Source: Dysgonomonas sp. HDW5A (lineage in GTDB: Bacteria; Bacteroidota; Bacteroidia; Bacteroidales; Dysgonomonadaceae). From it: a stretch of 64,000 bases of DNA. Below the pieces are notes generated by a model. It was not told the DNA's origin. It made no database searches and saw only the letters and a list, made by a program, of their open reading frames with translations. The DNA is taken from the NCBI RefSeq assembly GCF_011299555.1, contig NZ_CP049857.1:3410001-3474000 (forward strand). Direction: 5' to 3'. This document shows positions 34,698 through 44,975 of the stretch, piece after piece. Position 1 is the stretch's first letter. Each line of letters starts with the position of its first letter. A program made the translations under genes and the position numbers.

Positions 34698-35684
34698 ATG
34701 GACAAGGATAGACTAGAAGACCTGATTAATAAATTTTTCCTCAAACGATTGTCGAATGAAGAAAAAGTGGAATTTGAAGATTTACTAAAATCGTCGGATG
34801 AAGCTAGGAAAATATTCCGTCAATGGAGTTTTATAAACAGAGGTTTGCAGACTATCGAGTTTAATAAGACATGTACTCCTCCTGAATTTAATATCAGTTT
34901 AAAACAAAAAGTAAAGCGCAGAACTTTGTGGATGCAATATATTAGAAATGCAGCCGCTGTTCTTACGATTCCTTTATTAATAAGTTTATTATATCTGTTG
35001 GTAGGAAAAGACGGTTTGACAAAACCAACTTCCTACGAATTAAGTTATACCAATACCAACAGTAAAGCTATCCTCATAACTCTGCCCGATAGCTCAAAAG
35101 TATATCTGTATGCCAAGTCTACTTTAAAATATCCAAGTTTATTTACGGATCACGAACGTCATGTGAAATTGACCGGTGAGGCTACATTCGAAGTTGTATC
35201 TGACCCCGAGAATCCTTTCTATGTAGAAACATTAGATGGTGTGAAGGTCAAAGCTTATGGTACAAAGTTTAATGTATATGGGTATGACGATGATGACATT
35301 GTGCAAGTATATCTCGAAAGGGGCAAAGTGAATTTTAGTTCACCCTATCTGAATGAACCCACCAAAATGAGAGCAGCAACAAAGCTTGAGTTTAGCCGAA
35401 AAAACAAAAGCGTAAAGGTTTCGCCTGCCGATGCTTCGGAATATGAAGCTTATGAGAAAGGAGTCTTACTGTTTCGAAGTGCATCATTGGAGCGGATAGC
35501 CAAGAAGCTGTCGAGAGTATATGATATCGACATAGATATTCAAGATAATGAAATACGGTATTATCCTATAACGGGAGTATTCGAAGATAAGTCTGTTGAT
35601 CAGATAATGGATCTGTTACAGATGAGTTCACCCGGTTTGAAGTGGAAAAGAGAGGAAGACAAAATAGTATTGTATAAAAAATAA
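34698..35684 (+). CDS. FecR-family anti-sigma factor
   Basis: 328 residues. N-terminal cytoplasmic anti-sigma helices (about 1-75), one membrane segment (about 80-102, VLTIPLLISLLYLL), a FecR domain (about 118-215, with KAYGTKFNVYGYDDDD) and DUF4974 at the end (about 255-326). It partners the ECF sigma factor 52 bp upstream and would receive the signal from the STN domain of the SusC protein encoded next. Confidence 0.92.
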   Translation: MDKDRLEDLINKFFLKRLSNEEKVEFEDLLKSSDEARKIFRQWSFINRGLQTIEFNKTCTPPEFNISLKQKVKRRTLWMQYIRNAAAVLTIPLLISLLYLLVGKDGLTKPTSYELSYTNTNSKAILITLPDSSKVYLYAKSTLKYPSLFTDHERHVKLTGEATFEVVSDPENPFYVETLDGVKVKAYGTKFNVYGYDDDDIVQVYLERGKVNFSSPYLNEPTKMRAATKLEFSRKNKSVKVSPADASEYEAYEKGVLLFRSASLERIAKKLSRVYDIDIDIQDNEIRYYPITGVFEDKSVDQIMDLLQMSSPGLKWKREEDKIVLYKK

Positions 35685-35911
35685 TTCTCTGAAATTTGAA
35701 AAGTCTATCAAACTAGTCATCAGACCTTAAATCTTATTGACATTAAATGAAAATAAACATTAAACAGGACGTAACCGACCTGTAACATGAGTTGTTTTCC
35801 TTTGAAGTGCATTATAAAATATTAATCAAACAAATTAAGTATGTGTACATCAGTCATTAAACAAAATGAAAACCGAACGTTATTTTTAATTGAAATAATT
35901 AACCTAGAGCC

Positions 35912-38900
35912 ATGAAGAAGAAAAAAGAATTTTTAGGAAAGAGATACCGCTATCTCTTGTTAGCCGGGTTGTGTTTATCATCATTCACCATTCAGGCGAA
36001 GCAGAATAAATCTATCTCATTAAACAAACCTCAATCGACTATTCGTGAGGTGTTGAATGAAATAGAGCAAAAAACTGCTTACAGTTTCGTGTATAATGAC
36101 CGGATTGTGGATGCAAATAAAATTGTATCAGTAAAAGCAACCGATAAACCTGTATCGGATATTCTGGACGAAGTGTTTGAAAATTCAAATGTTTCTTACA
36201 CCATAGTAGATAATCAGATTGTACTTTCTGTTGCTAATAAAGCAAAAGAATCGCAACAAGATGACAAAAGAACAGTAAAAGGAACCTTAAAAGATGCTCA
36301 GGGGTTAGGATTGCCCGGTGTGAGCGTTATTGTAAAAGGTAAAACTACAGGTACTGTAACCGATTTAGATGGAAACTATTCAATAGAAGTACCCGACAAT
36401 GCAACTCTTATATTTACTTATATCGGATATTTACCTCAGGAAGTAAAAGTAGGAAGTAAACAAGATGTAAATGTTGTATTGAAAGAAGACAACAAGGCTT
36501 TGGATGAAGTGGTAGTAGTTGGTTATACTACTCAGAAGAAAGCCGACCTGACAGGGGCTGTATCATCTGTAAAGATGTCTAATCTGGAAGATATGGCTAA
36601 TGTAGATATCAACAGTGCTTTGCAAGGACGTATGTCAGGGGTTACCGTATTACAAAGTAGTGGTGCTCCGGGTGCAGGTACATCTATCCGTATTCGTGGT
36701 ATGGGTACATTTGGTAACAACGATCCGTTGTACATTATCGATGGCATGCCGGCTGATAATATGAATGATGTGAATCCTAACGATATAGAGCGTATTGACG
36801 TACTGAAAGATGCTGCTTCGGCTGCTATTTACGGTTCGCGTGCTGCCAATGGGGTTGTAATTATTCAAACCAAAAAAGGTAGTAAATCGGACAGGGTAAA
36901 TGTTACTTTCAATACATTTCAGGGATTTTCGACTCCACAACGTAAAATCGATTTGTTGAATGCTCAACAACGAAATATGATTCACCTCGAAGCATACGAA
37001 AACGATTTGAACGGAGCTGCTCCAAGCGATAAGGTAAAAGAAAAAATGGCTTATTATAAAAGCCCTTTTGCTCAGGATACAAGAACTAACTGGCAAGACG
37101 AAGTATTTACAAACTCGGCTTATCAAGGAAACTATGACTTGTCGGTAGCAGGTGGATCCGAAAAAATGAAATATAATATTATGGGGGGGCATCTTACCCA
37201 AGATGGTATATTGAAAGGAACCAGCTTTAAGCGTACCACTTTCCGTGTGAATACAGAAACTGATATCACCAAGAATCTGAAATTCGGAGAGAACTTGATG
37301 ATTACTCACTCTAAACAAAATATTGTTCCCGATATGTCGGCTTCGGGTGCTATCATTTCGGCATTACGTGCAGACCCTTCTGTACCTGTATATGACGAAA
37401 ATGGTAACTTAAGCGGAAGTGGTCAATTAGGAGCTGATATACAGAATCCTGTGGGGATTATCAATAGAGCTGACCGTGTAAGAACAAGAGACCGTATTTT
37501 TGGTAACGTATATGCTCAATACAGTATACTTGAAAACCTGACTCTTAAAACTGACTTTGGATATGATTGGTCTAAATGGCAGGACAAATGGTTTAACGCA
37601 CGTGTACCCGAAGCAGGTCGTGCTTCTAATACCAATGAGTTAACTCAAAGAGACTGGCAAAGTACAAGATGGATCAATACAACTACTTTGAAATACGATA
37701 AAACAATCGGAAAGAGTAAATTTATGGTTCTGGGTGGATATTCGTATGAAGAATTTGATATGAATTACACCAATGCCCGTGGTACTGATTTTATTTCTGA
37801 AGATCCTTCACAACGTTATTTAAGTTCTGCTACCAATATTGCATGGATGCAAGGCGGACGCGAACAGTGGGCACTTCAATCGTATTTTGCCCGTTTAGAT
37901 TATTCATTTGCTGACAGATATTTATTGTCGGTGAACTTCCGTGGCGATGGTTCATCTAAGTTTGCAAAAGCTAATCGTTGGGGATATTTTCCATCTATAT
38001 CAGGAGGATGGCGTATTTCGGAAGAACAATTCTTCGATCCGTTGAGAAATTCGGCAATACAAAATCTTAAAATACGTGCAAGTTGGGGTAAATTGGGTAA
38101 CCAAAATATCTTTAGTAACTATCCAACCAAAGTAATTATTCAAAATACAACAGACGATGATGGTTATAATGTAGTATTTGGTCAGAACGAGACTGCTACG
38201 ATAGGACGTTACGAAGCATCTTTGGCAAATCCGAATCTTAAATGGGAGGTAACTACTCAAACTAACGTTGGTTTGGATGTATCGTTCTTGAATCATTTTG
38301 ATTTTACATTCGATTATTACAATAAAAATGCGACAGATGTATTGATTCAGGTTCCGGCTCCTTCGTTGGCTGGTATTACACAAGATCCTTGGCAAAATGC
38401 GGCAGAAGTTCAGAATACAGGTATGGATATGAATTTGTCGTACAATACAAAGATTAAGGATTTACAGTTAAACGCATACGGTAACTTCAGTACAGTGCGA
38501 AACAAAGTTCGTTCGTTGGGAACAGGAAGCAGTTCTTTCTTTACCAGTTCGTACAGAGGTACTAATATTTCAAGAACTGTTGCCGGAGAGCCAATTGCAC
38601 ACTTCTACGGTTATAAAACAGGTGGAATATTCAAGAGTGAAGAGGAAATAAATAATTATAAAAACAGCGAAGGCGTTCTTTATCAACCTAATGCTAAACC
38701 GGGTGACCTTAAGTTTATAGATGTAAACGGTGATGGAAAAGTGGATGGAAATGACAGAACCAATATTGGTAGTGGGTTCCCTAAATTTACATATGGTTTT
38801 GGTACAGACTTGACTTATAAAGGCTTCGACTTGAGCCTCTTCTTCCAAGGAGTATCCGGATATAAGATTTTTAATGCGTTGAAGTATGAAGGCATGTTTG

Positions 38901-39301
38901 TAGATCCTAGATACAATCAATATGCTGATATAATGAATCGTTATCATGCTGTGAACAACCCTAACGGGTCGTTGCCCCGAGTAACTATTGAAGATAAAAA
39001 CTCGAATCAAAGAATGTCCGACTACTATGTAGATAAAGGAGATTATTTGAGATTGAAAGTACTTACAGTAGGTTATACTCTTGATAAAAATCTGGTAAGA
39101 AAAATTGGTATGCAAAACGTAAGGTTGTACGTGACCATGCAAAACCTGTTTACTATTACCGGTTATAAAGGCTATGATCCTGATTTAGGAGAAGCATATG
39201 CCGATGATGTGGATGTGAGCGGAGTGTCTGAAGTAGGTGTAGACCGTGGACAATTCCCTCAACCAAAAACATTCATTATGGGTCTTAATATTAACTTCTA
39301 A
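35912..39301 (+). CDS. SusC/RagA-family TonB-linked outer-membrane receptor with STN domain
   Basis: 1129 residues. A signal peptide ends near FTIQAKQ. STN domain about 32-102, carboxypeptidase-regulatory-like domain about 118-195 (LPGVSVIVKGKTTGTVTDLD), TonB box region, plug domain about 210-320 (RIRGMGTFGNNDPLYIIDGM, AAIYGSRAANGVVIIQTKKG) and a 22-strand barrel ending in FIMGLNINF. It imports oligosaccharides with the lipoprotein SusD and signals through its STN domain to FecR. A TTCCTTTG sequence (35797-35804) about 110 nt upstream may be part of its sigma-dependent promoter. Confidence 0.95.
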   Translation: MKKKKEFLGKRYRYLLLAGLCLSSFTIQAKQNKSISLNKPQSTIREVLNEIEQKTAYSFVYNDRIVDANKIVSVKATDKPVSDILDEVFENSNVSYTIVDNQIVLSVANKAKESQQDDKRTVKGTLKDAQGLGLPGVSVIVKGKTTGTVTDLDGNYSIEVPDNATLIFTYIGYLPQEVKVGSKQDVNVVLKEDNKALDEVVVVGYTTQKKADLTGAVSSVKMSNLEDMANVDINSALQGRMSGVTVLQSSGAPGAGTSIRIRGMGTFGNNDPLYIIDGMPADNMNDVNPNDIERIDVLKDAASAAIYGSRAANGVVIIQTKKGSKSDRVNVTFNTFQGFSTPQRKIDLLNAQQRNMIHLEAYENDLNGAAPSDKVKEKMAYYKSPFAQDTRTNWQDEVFTNSAYQGNYDLSVAGGSEKMKYNIMGGHLTQDGILKGTSFKRTTFRVNTETDITKNLKFGENLMITHSKQNIVPDMSASGAIISALRADPSVPVYDENGNLSGSGQLGADIQNPVGIINRADRVRTRDRIFGNVYAQYSILENLTLKTDFGYDWSKWQDKWFNARVPEAGRASNTNELTQRDWQSTRWINTTTLKYDKTIGKSKFMVLGGYSYEEFDMNYTNARGTDFISEDPSQRYLSSATNIAWMQGGREQWALQSYFARLDYSFADRYLLSVNFRGDGSSKFAKANRWGYFPSISGGWRISEEQFFDPLRNSAIQNLKIRASWGKLGNQNIFSNYPTKVIIQNTTDDDGYNVVFGQNETATIGRYEASLANPNLKWEVTTQTNVGLDVSFLNHFDFTFDYYNKNATDVLIQVPAPSLAGITQDPWQNAAEVQNTGMDMNLSYNTKIKDLQLNAYGNFSTVRNKVRSLGTGSSSFFTSSYRGTNISRTVAGEPIAHFYGYKTGGIFKSEEEINNYKNSEGVLYQPNAKPGDLKFIDVNGDGKVDGNDRTNIGSGFPKFTYGFGTDLTYKGFDLSLFFQGVSGYKIFNALKYEGMFVDPRYNQYADIMNRYHAVNNPNGSLPRVTIEDKNSNQRMSDYYVDKGDYLRLKVLTVGYTLDKNLVRKIGMQNVRLYVTMQNLFTITGYKGYDPDLGEAYADDVDVSGVSEVGVDRGQFPQPKTFIMGLNINF

Positions 39302-39304
39302 CAA

Positions 39305-40831
39305 ATGAATATCATGAAACTATATAAAATATTATTTATTATACCATTATTCCTGCTCGCATCTTGTGATTTGGATAGAGAACCTTTCGGGGTATCTAAC
39401 TTCTGGAATAACGAAGCTGATGCATGGTTGGGCTTAAATGCCGCTTATGAACCATTTTATAATGAAGAAGGATTTGGACGTGGTCATTTCTGGGCAGGAC
39501 CTGCCAGTGACGATATGGTTATTAACCGTAATAAAAACGATGACGATCAGTTGACTAAATTTATTGCCACATCGAATGCTTCGGGTGGGCAGTTCAGCAA
39601 CTGGCAGTTAATGTACCGTACTATCCGCCGTGCCAATGATGTAATGGCGAATGTTCCCAATATTACCATGTCGGATAAAAGCCGTGACTTGATTTTAGGT
39701 GAAGCTAATTTTTTATGTGCATACACTTATTTCTATTTGGCTAAAAGATACGGAGGATTACCATTTTATGATTGGAGAAAACCTTTGGAAATAAATAAAC
39801 CAAGGGAAACAAAAACCGAAACATACGTACGTATCGAAGCTTATTTGAAAGAGGCTATCAGCCATTTCGAAGCTCAAGGAGCATGGACAAGAGAAAAAGA
39901 TGATTTGGGAAGACCTAATTTAGGTGCAGCCTATGGATTATTGGCTAAAGTATATGCTCACTGGGGTAAATATGCGGAAGCTAAAGCAGCAGCCGAAAAG
40001 GTTATTAATTCGGGTAAGTATTCTTTGGATAAAACAGGTAATAACGGGTATGCTCATTTGTTTTCTTTAGCAGGAGAAAAACACGATGAGGTTCTTTTCA
40101 ACTTGGTAAATAAACCTATCAGAAATCAAGGAACGGTAACGTCTGTGATTCTTCTTTCTGGAACATTATCCGGAGGTACAGGATGGTATTATTTTGCTCC
40201 TACAAAGAGCTTGTATGATGCTTTCCAAGCAGGTGATTTACGTCGCAGAGTAACTTTGGCAGGAGAAGGCGATGAGGTTCATTTCTTAGGTAAAACTACA
40301 GTTTTGACTTCAACAATGATTCGCGATATGACTACCGGATACATGGGTACAAAATATAGTGCAGCTTATAACGAACTTACATCGTGGAACTGGGAAACAG
40401 GAGCCGATGTGCCTTTGTTACGTTATTCGGATGTATTGTTAATACATGCCGAGGCCGAAATATTCTTAGCCGGAGGCGGTCCTGCCAACAGAACTAAGGG
40501 AGTCCCTGCCGCAGCATCTTCATTTAACGAAGTACGTGTTCGTGCTTTCGGCGGCGATGTAACCAAAGCTATTGCAGCACCTACATTTAACGATTTGGTA
40601 AGAGAACGTCGTTGCGAATTGGCTTATGAGGACGAGCGCCACTATGACTTGGTTCGTTGGGGATTAGCTAAAGAAGTGTATGCAGCAGCAACTACCGTAA
40701 CAGATCCAAGAGGTCCCCGATCTTTTGATCCGGTGAAGAATGCACATTTCCCTATCCCTCAAAAAGAGATCGAGAATACAGATTATTTATTGGTGAATAA
40801 TCCAAAACCGGGGTATTCAACTTTTGAATAA
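39305..40831 (+). CDS. SusD/RagB-family nutrient-binding lipoprotein
   Basis: 508 residues. Lipobox LASC. The SusD pattern is clear: LGLNAAYEPF, an RANDVMANVP segment in the TPR-like helices, and near the C-terminus the signature RERRCELAYEDERHYDL, ending in the FPIPQKEIE phrase. It sits on the cell surface as the lid of the SusC barrel. Starts 4 bp after susC. A strong hairpin at 40856 separates it from the enzyme genes. Confidence 0.95.
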   Translation: MNIMKLYKILFIIPLFLLASCDLDREPFGVSNFWNNEADAWLGLNAAYEPFYNEEGFGRGHFWAGPASDDMVINRNKNDDDQLTKFIATSNASGGQFSNWQLMYRTIRRANDVMANVPNITMSDKSRDLILGEANFLCAYTYFYLAKRYGGLPFYDWRKPLEINKPRETKTETYVRIEAYLKEAISHFEAQGAWTREKDDLGRPNLGAAYGLLAKVYAHWGKYAEAKAAAEKVINSGKYSLDKTGNNGYAHLFSLAGEKHDEVLFNLVNKPIRNQGTVTSVILLSGTLSGGTGWYYFAPTKSLYDAFQAGDLRRRVTLAGEGDEVHFLGKTTVLTSTMIRDMTTGYMGTKYSAAYNELTSWNWETGADVPLLRYSDVLLIHAEAEIFLAGGGPANRTKGVPAAASSFNEVRVRAFGGDVTKAIAAPTFNDLVRERRCELAYEDERHYDLVRWGLAKEVYAAATTVTDPRGPRSFDPVKNAHFPIPQKEIENTDYLLVNNPKPGYSTFE

Positions 40832-40855
40832 TAAAGATTATATATCTTAAGATAG

Positions 40856-40890
40856 AAGTTTACGGAGGAAGCAATTCCTCCGAAACTTTT
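40856..40890 (+). terminator. Hairpin between susD and the GH92 gene
   Basis: Stem AAGTTTaCGGAGGAA / TTCCTCCGAAACTT with one bulge, loop GCAA, then TTTT. It could end or attenuate the SusCD transcript before the enzyme genes. Confidence 0.7.
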
Positions 40891-41020
40891 AATCTGAGAG
40901 CCGATCTTTACTCAGTAAGTCACAGAAAACACTTAATATCACGTTCAAAGTATATAACTGATTGTATCTGTTGTGCTTGAATGGATAATAAAAAGGTCTG
41001 AGACCTTAATATATATTGAC

Positions 41021-43948
41021 ATGAAAAAACTAATAATTTCTATATTCTCTACGCTGCTGTTAGTGGGATGTTCTTCGTCTCCTAAAAGCCCGATTGACTA
41101 TGTAGACCCTTTTATAGGAACAGGGTTTCACGGACATACCTATCCGGGGGCAACCGTACCTTACGGTGCTGTGCAATTAAGTCCCGATACTCGTAATGAA
41201 GGATGGGATGCCGCATCCGGCTATCATTATAGCGACAGTACTATTCTGGGATTTTCCCATACACATTTGAGTGGAACAGGGTGTTCCGATCTGGCAGATA
41301 TTCTATTTCATCCTACTACACAAGAATTAAAACTGAAACCCGAAGGGTATATTTTCGATCCTCTTCCATTCTCGCATAAGGACGAAAAAGCTTCACCGGG
41401 ATATTATTCCGTTGATTTTAAAACCGAAGGTATAAAAGCCGAACTAACAGCTACTACATATACAGGTGTTCACAGATACACTTTTGCAAAAAATAAAAAC
41501 ATGTCGATAGTTATCGATATGGCACACCTTATAACAGATGAGGTAATTGATTCTTTAATAATAAAGAAAACTGCTCCGAATGAAATAACAGGAATGCGAA
41601 GAACTCAAGGATGGGTTCCTAATCAATATGTGTTTTTTGTAGCTCAGTTTTCTAAAGATTTTGAGGGTGTCGATATTGTAAATGACGGAGTAATACTGGC
41701 TGCCGATGCTGACCCTCAAACCAATAATGTACAAGCCGTTTTAAAATTCGGAACATCTACAGGTGAACCAATTATTGCTAAAGTGGGTATATCTATTGTC
41801 AGTCTGGAAAATGCGAGAGAAAACCTATTGAATGATGTAAAGGATTTCGATTTTGATAATGTGCATCAGCAAGCCAGAACACTTTGGACAGAAGCTCTTT
41901 CGGATATTGTTGTAGAAGGAGGTTCGGAACATGACTTGAAAAACTTCTATACAGCTCAATATCACGCTAAAATTGTACCTAATATTGTAAGTGATGTAAA
42001 TGGTCAATACCGCAGACGTGATATGACCATCGGTCAATTGGAAAAAGGAAAAAAACATTATTCCACTTTTTCTATTTGGGATACATTCCGTGCATGGAAT
42101 CCATTGGTAACTCTTACCGATAGTAAATTGGTCTCGGATATGATTACTTCTTATCTCGATATGTACGATGCTTCGGGCGAATTGCCTATCTGGCCGCTTT
42201 CGGCAGGCGAAACAGGTACGATGATAGGTTATCATTCGGCTTCGGTTATTGCCGATGCTTATATGAAAGGCATCCGTGATTTTGATGTAGAGAAAGCTTT
42301 CGAAGCTATGAAAGTATCATCTAACATAAATAAAAAAGGTTCGGACTATTATGTGAAATACGGGTTTATACCTTCCAATATCAAGAAGGAATCCGTATCA
42401 TGTCTTTTGGAATATGCTTATGACGATTGGGCAATTGCTCAAATGGCAAAAGATTTAGGTCGTGAAGACGATTACAAAGAATATTCGGAACGTGCTTTGT
42501 CATACATCAATGTATTTGACGGACATACTAAATTTTTTAGGGGCAAACGTATGGACGGAAATTGGGATAGCCCCTTCAATCCATTCGAACCCGGACGTGC
42601 ATATACTGAGGCTACGGCTTGGCAATACAGGTTCTTTGTACCTCACGATGTGAATGGTTTGATCCAGTTATTTGGTGGAGAAGAATCTTTTACGGCACAA
42701 TTGGATAGCTTATTTGTGGTAGAATCGAAATTAGATGGCAATATGGTCGATATTACCGGCTTGATAGGTCAGTATGCACATGGAAACGAGCCTAGCCATC
42801 ACATGGCATATCTGTATAACTACGTGGGGCAGCCTTGGAAAACGCAAGAAATGACACGCCGTATTCTTACCGAAATGTATCAGCCAACACCCGAAGGAAT
42901 CAGCGGGAATGAAGATTGCGGTCAGATGTCGGCTTGGTATATATTGAGTAGCTTGGGACTATATGCTGTGTGTCCCGGATCTAATGAACTTGTTCTGACG
43001 ACTCCTTTATTCGAAAAGGCAACTATTAAATTAGGCAATGGCAAAACGTTGGTTATCAAAGCAAATGATCCTCAAAAGAATATATATATAGATAAGGTTG
43101 TATTGAATGGAAAAGCGATTGATAAAAACTTTGTTACCTATCAGCAATTATTAGAAGGCGGAGAGTTAGATTTTACATTAACCAATATCCCAAACAAAGA
43201 TCGTGGAATAGGTGGAGATGCTTATCCTTATTCGTTGACCAAAGGACTGGTAGTATCAATTCCATTTACAACCAAAGATCTGGATTTGTTCTTAGATGAT
43301 ATAGAAGTTGATTTGGCTTCCGCCACTCAGGGTGCTAAGATATATTACACACTGGATGGTTCGGAACCTACCGAAGCTTCGGCTTTATATACGTCTCCTG
43401 TCAAGCTAACAGCTTCGACTTTGATTAAAGCAAAAGCTTTCAAAGAGAATTATACGCCAAGCAGAACATTTACTATCAATGCTACAAAAGCTGTATTGGC
43501 TAGCCCTAAGATTGCTCAGGCAAAAATGAACGGAACGAACTTCCGTTATTACGAAGGATTGTACAAAGTAGTAGGGGATATCGAAAAGTCTTCATTGATA
43601 GAATCGGGTACAATGCCCGAACCGTCTATTAAGGGGGCAAAGCAAGCAGATCATTTTGCATATATATTCTCGGGATTGATTTCTATACCCGAAGATGGGG
43701 TATATGAGTTTATGACTCGCTCCGATGATGGTAGTGTGTTGTATATCAATGATCTGAAAGTGGTTGATAACGATGGTTCACACGGAGCTATCTCGGCAAC
43801 GGGAAGGATTGCTTTGAAAAAAGGTTTCCATCCGTATCGCTTATTATATTTTGAAGATTACGAAGGAGAAGAATTGAGTTGGGGTTGGAGAGTCCCCGGA
43901 TCGGACAAGTTTGTTCCGATACCTGCCTTGAATTTATTTACAAATTGA
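41021..43948 (+). CDS. GH92 alpha-mannosidase with chitobiase-like and PA14 modules
   Basis: 975 residues from ATG 41021, which gives a lipoprotein signal (LLLVGCSS); an upstream TTG is rejected. The GH92 domain spans about 25-745: NYxDPFIG-type start (YVDPFIGTGFHGHTYPGA), GETGTMIGYHSASVIAD and the catalytic segment GNEDCGQMSAWYILSSLGLY. GH92 enzymes are calcium-dependent exo-alpha-mannosidases. A chitobiase-C/Fn3-like module follows (about 756-825, YYTLDGSEPTEAS) and then a PA14 domain (about 835-970, DDGSVLYIND...VVDNDGSHG), probably a glycan-binding module. Surface or periplasmic lipoprotein of the utilisation locus. Confidence 0.93.
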   Translation: MKKLIISIFSTLLLVGCSSSPKSPIDYVDPFIGTGFHGHTYPGATVPYGAVQLSPDTRNEGWDAASGYHYSDSTILGFSHTHLSGTGCSDLADILFHPTTQELKLKPEGYIFDPLPFSHKDEKASPGYYSVDFKTEGIKAELTATTYTGVHRYTFAKNKNMSIVIDMAHLITDEVIDSLIIKKTAPNEITGMRRTQGWVPNQYVFFVAQFSKDFEGVDIVNDGVILAADADPQTNNVQAVLKFGTSTGEPIIAKVGISIVSLENARENLLNDVKDFDFDNVHQQARTLWTEALSDIVVEGGSEHDLKNFYTAQYHAKIVPNIVSDVNGQYRRRDMTIGQLEKGKKHYSTFSIWDTFRAWNPLVTLTDSKLVSDMITSYLDMYDASGELPIWPLSAGETGTMIGYHSASVIADAYMKGIRDFDVEKAFEAMKVSSNINKKGSDYYVKYGFIPSNIKKESVSCLLEYAYDDWAIAQMAKDLGREDDYKEYSERALSYINVFDGHTKFFRGKRMDGNWDSPFNPFEPGRAYTEATAWQYRFFVPHDVNGLIQLFGGEESFTAQLDSLFVVESKLDGNMVDITGLIGQYAHGNEPSHHMAYLYNYVGQPWKTQEMTRRILTEMYQPTPEGISGNEDCGQMSAWYILSSLGLYAVCPGSNELVLTTPLFEKATIKLGNGKTLVIKANDPQKNIYIDKVVLNGKAIDKNFVTYQQLLEGGELDFTLTNIPNKDRGIGGDAYPYSLTKGLVVSIPFTTKDLDLFLDDIEVDLASATQGAKIYYTLDGSEPTEASALYTSPVKLTASTLIKAKAFKENYTPSRTFTINATKAVLASPKIAQAKMNGTNFRYYEGLYKVVGDIEKSSLIESGTMPEPSIKGAKQADHFAYIFSGLISIPEDGVYEFMTRSDDGSVLYINDLKVVDNDGSHGAISATGRIALKKGFHPYRLLYFEDYEGEELSWGWRVPGSDKFVPIPALNLFTN

Positions 43949-43958
43949 GGCTGCTGTA

Positions 43959-43989
43959 GATACGGGCAGGTCATTTTCTGCCCTGTATC
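43959..43989 (+). terminator. Hairpin after the GH92 gene
   Basis: Stem GATACGGGCAG / CTGCCCtGTATC with one bulged T and an 8-nt loop; no T-run, so perhaps a partial terminator or mRNA-stabilising structure. Confidence 0.5.
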
Positions 43990-44016
43990 TGCAAATAAAT
44001 ACTATTTACCTGAAAG

Positions 44017-44107
44017 AAGTTCGCAGCACTATTTATTGCTTTGGCAAATATAACAACGACAGGTTGTTATGCTTTTAAAATGTGCCATTAATTATTTTCT
44101 TTTACTT
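44017..44107 (+). repeat. Dispersed 91-bp intergenic element, copy B
   Basis: Gapless match to 23872-23962 at about 80 percent identity. This copy contains a perfect 8-bp inverted repeat ATAACAAC-N5-GTTGTTAT (44050-44070) that is only partly kept in copy A. It ends 8 bp before the phosphatase gene. Confidence 0.7.
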
Positions 44108-44115
44108 TAAAAAAT

Positions 44116-44967
44116 ATGAAAAATTTAATTTATATACTATTGGCAAGCCTGCTGATATCTTGTGGAAGCAAACCACTAGAATTGAATGTGATGTCTTATA
44201 ATATTCGTTACGATAACCCTGAAGACAGTTTGAATAACTGGCAATACAGAAAAGATGTTGCAGCAAAAATAATCCAAACAAAAGATATTGATATAGTGGG
44301 TACTCAGGAAGTACTGCACAATCAATTAGTCGATCTGCAAGAACGTTTACCCGAATACACAGCCATAGGTGTTGGACGTCAGGATGGTATAGAGAAGGGC
44401 GAATACAGTGCCTTATTTTATAAAAAAGATCGTTTTTCCGAAGTATCATCAGGATATTTTTGGTTAAGTGAAACACCCGAAGTGGCAGGATCGATAGGGT
44501 GGGATGGTGCTTGTGAGCGTATAGCTACATGGGCTATTTTGAAGGATAAACAAACAGGAAAAGAAGTATTTGCAATAAATACCCACTTAGATCATGTCGG
44601 TAAAATTGCACGTCAAGAGGGCGTAACTTTATTACTTACTAGAGCTGCCGAATTGAGCAAGGGATTACCCATTATAATGACAGGCGATTTTAATGCACCC
44701 CCCGATTCGGATGTGATTAAGCATGTAACAAATACATCATTGAAAGAGCATTTGACCAATGCTAAAACGATTGCGAAAGAATTTACAGGTACTGAATGGA
44801 CATTCCACGATTTCGGGAAAATTCCTGTTGAAAACCGAGATTACATCGATTATATATTTGTAAGCAATACTATTGAAACCGATAAATTTGAAGTACTTCC
44901 CGAAAAACTTGATGGAGTATTTTTATCGGATCATGTTCCTGTTGTAGCAAAAATAAAAATAAAATAA
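44116..44967 (+). CDS. Endonuclease/exonuclease/phosphatase-family lipoprotein
   Basis: 283 residues. Lipobox LISC. The EEP fold motifs are complete: MSYNIRYDNP, VGTQEVLHNQ, INTHLDHVGK with the catalytic His, TGDFNAPPDSD, RDYIDYIFV and LSDHVPVVA. The family includes sphingomyelinases, inositol-phosphate phosphatases and nucleases. An exported lipoprotein next to a mannosidase and other phosphatases is more likely to cut a phosphoester of a glycan or glycolipid than DNA. It starts 9 bp before the next gene. Confidence 0.9.
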   Translation: MKNLIYILLASLLISCGSKPLELNVMSYNIRYDNPEDSLNNWQYRKDVAAKIIQTKDIDIVGTQEVLHNQLVDLQERLPEYTAIGVGRQDGIEKGEYSALFYKKDRFSEVSSGYFWLSETPEVAGSIGWDGACERIATWAILKDKQTGKEVFAINTHLDHVGKIARQEGVTLLLTRAAELSKGLPIIMTGDFNAPPDSDVIKHVTNTSLKEHLTNAKTIAKEFTGTEWTFHDFGKIPVENRDYIDYIFVSNTIETDKFEVLPEKLDGVFLSDHVPVVAKIKIK

Positions 44968-44975
44968 ATAATAAG

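Noticed and set aside
36650-37318. Minus-strand frame of 222 codons inside susC
   Set aside because: Shadow of the SusC reading frame; composition is atypical (Ile/Ser/Thr-rich) and no domain is seen.
40973-41020. TTG-initiated extension of the GH92 protein
   Set aside because: It destroys the lipoprotein signal peptide that begins at ATG 41021.
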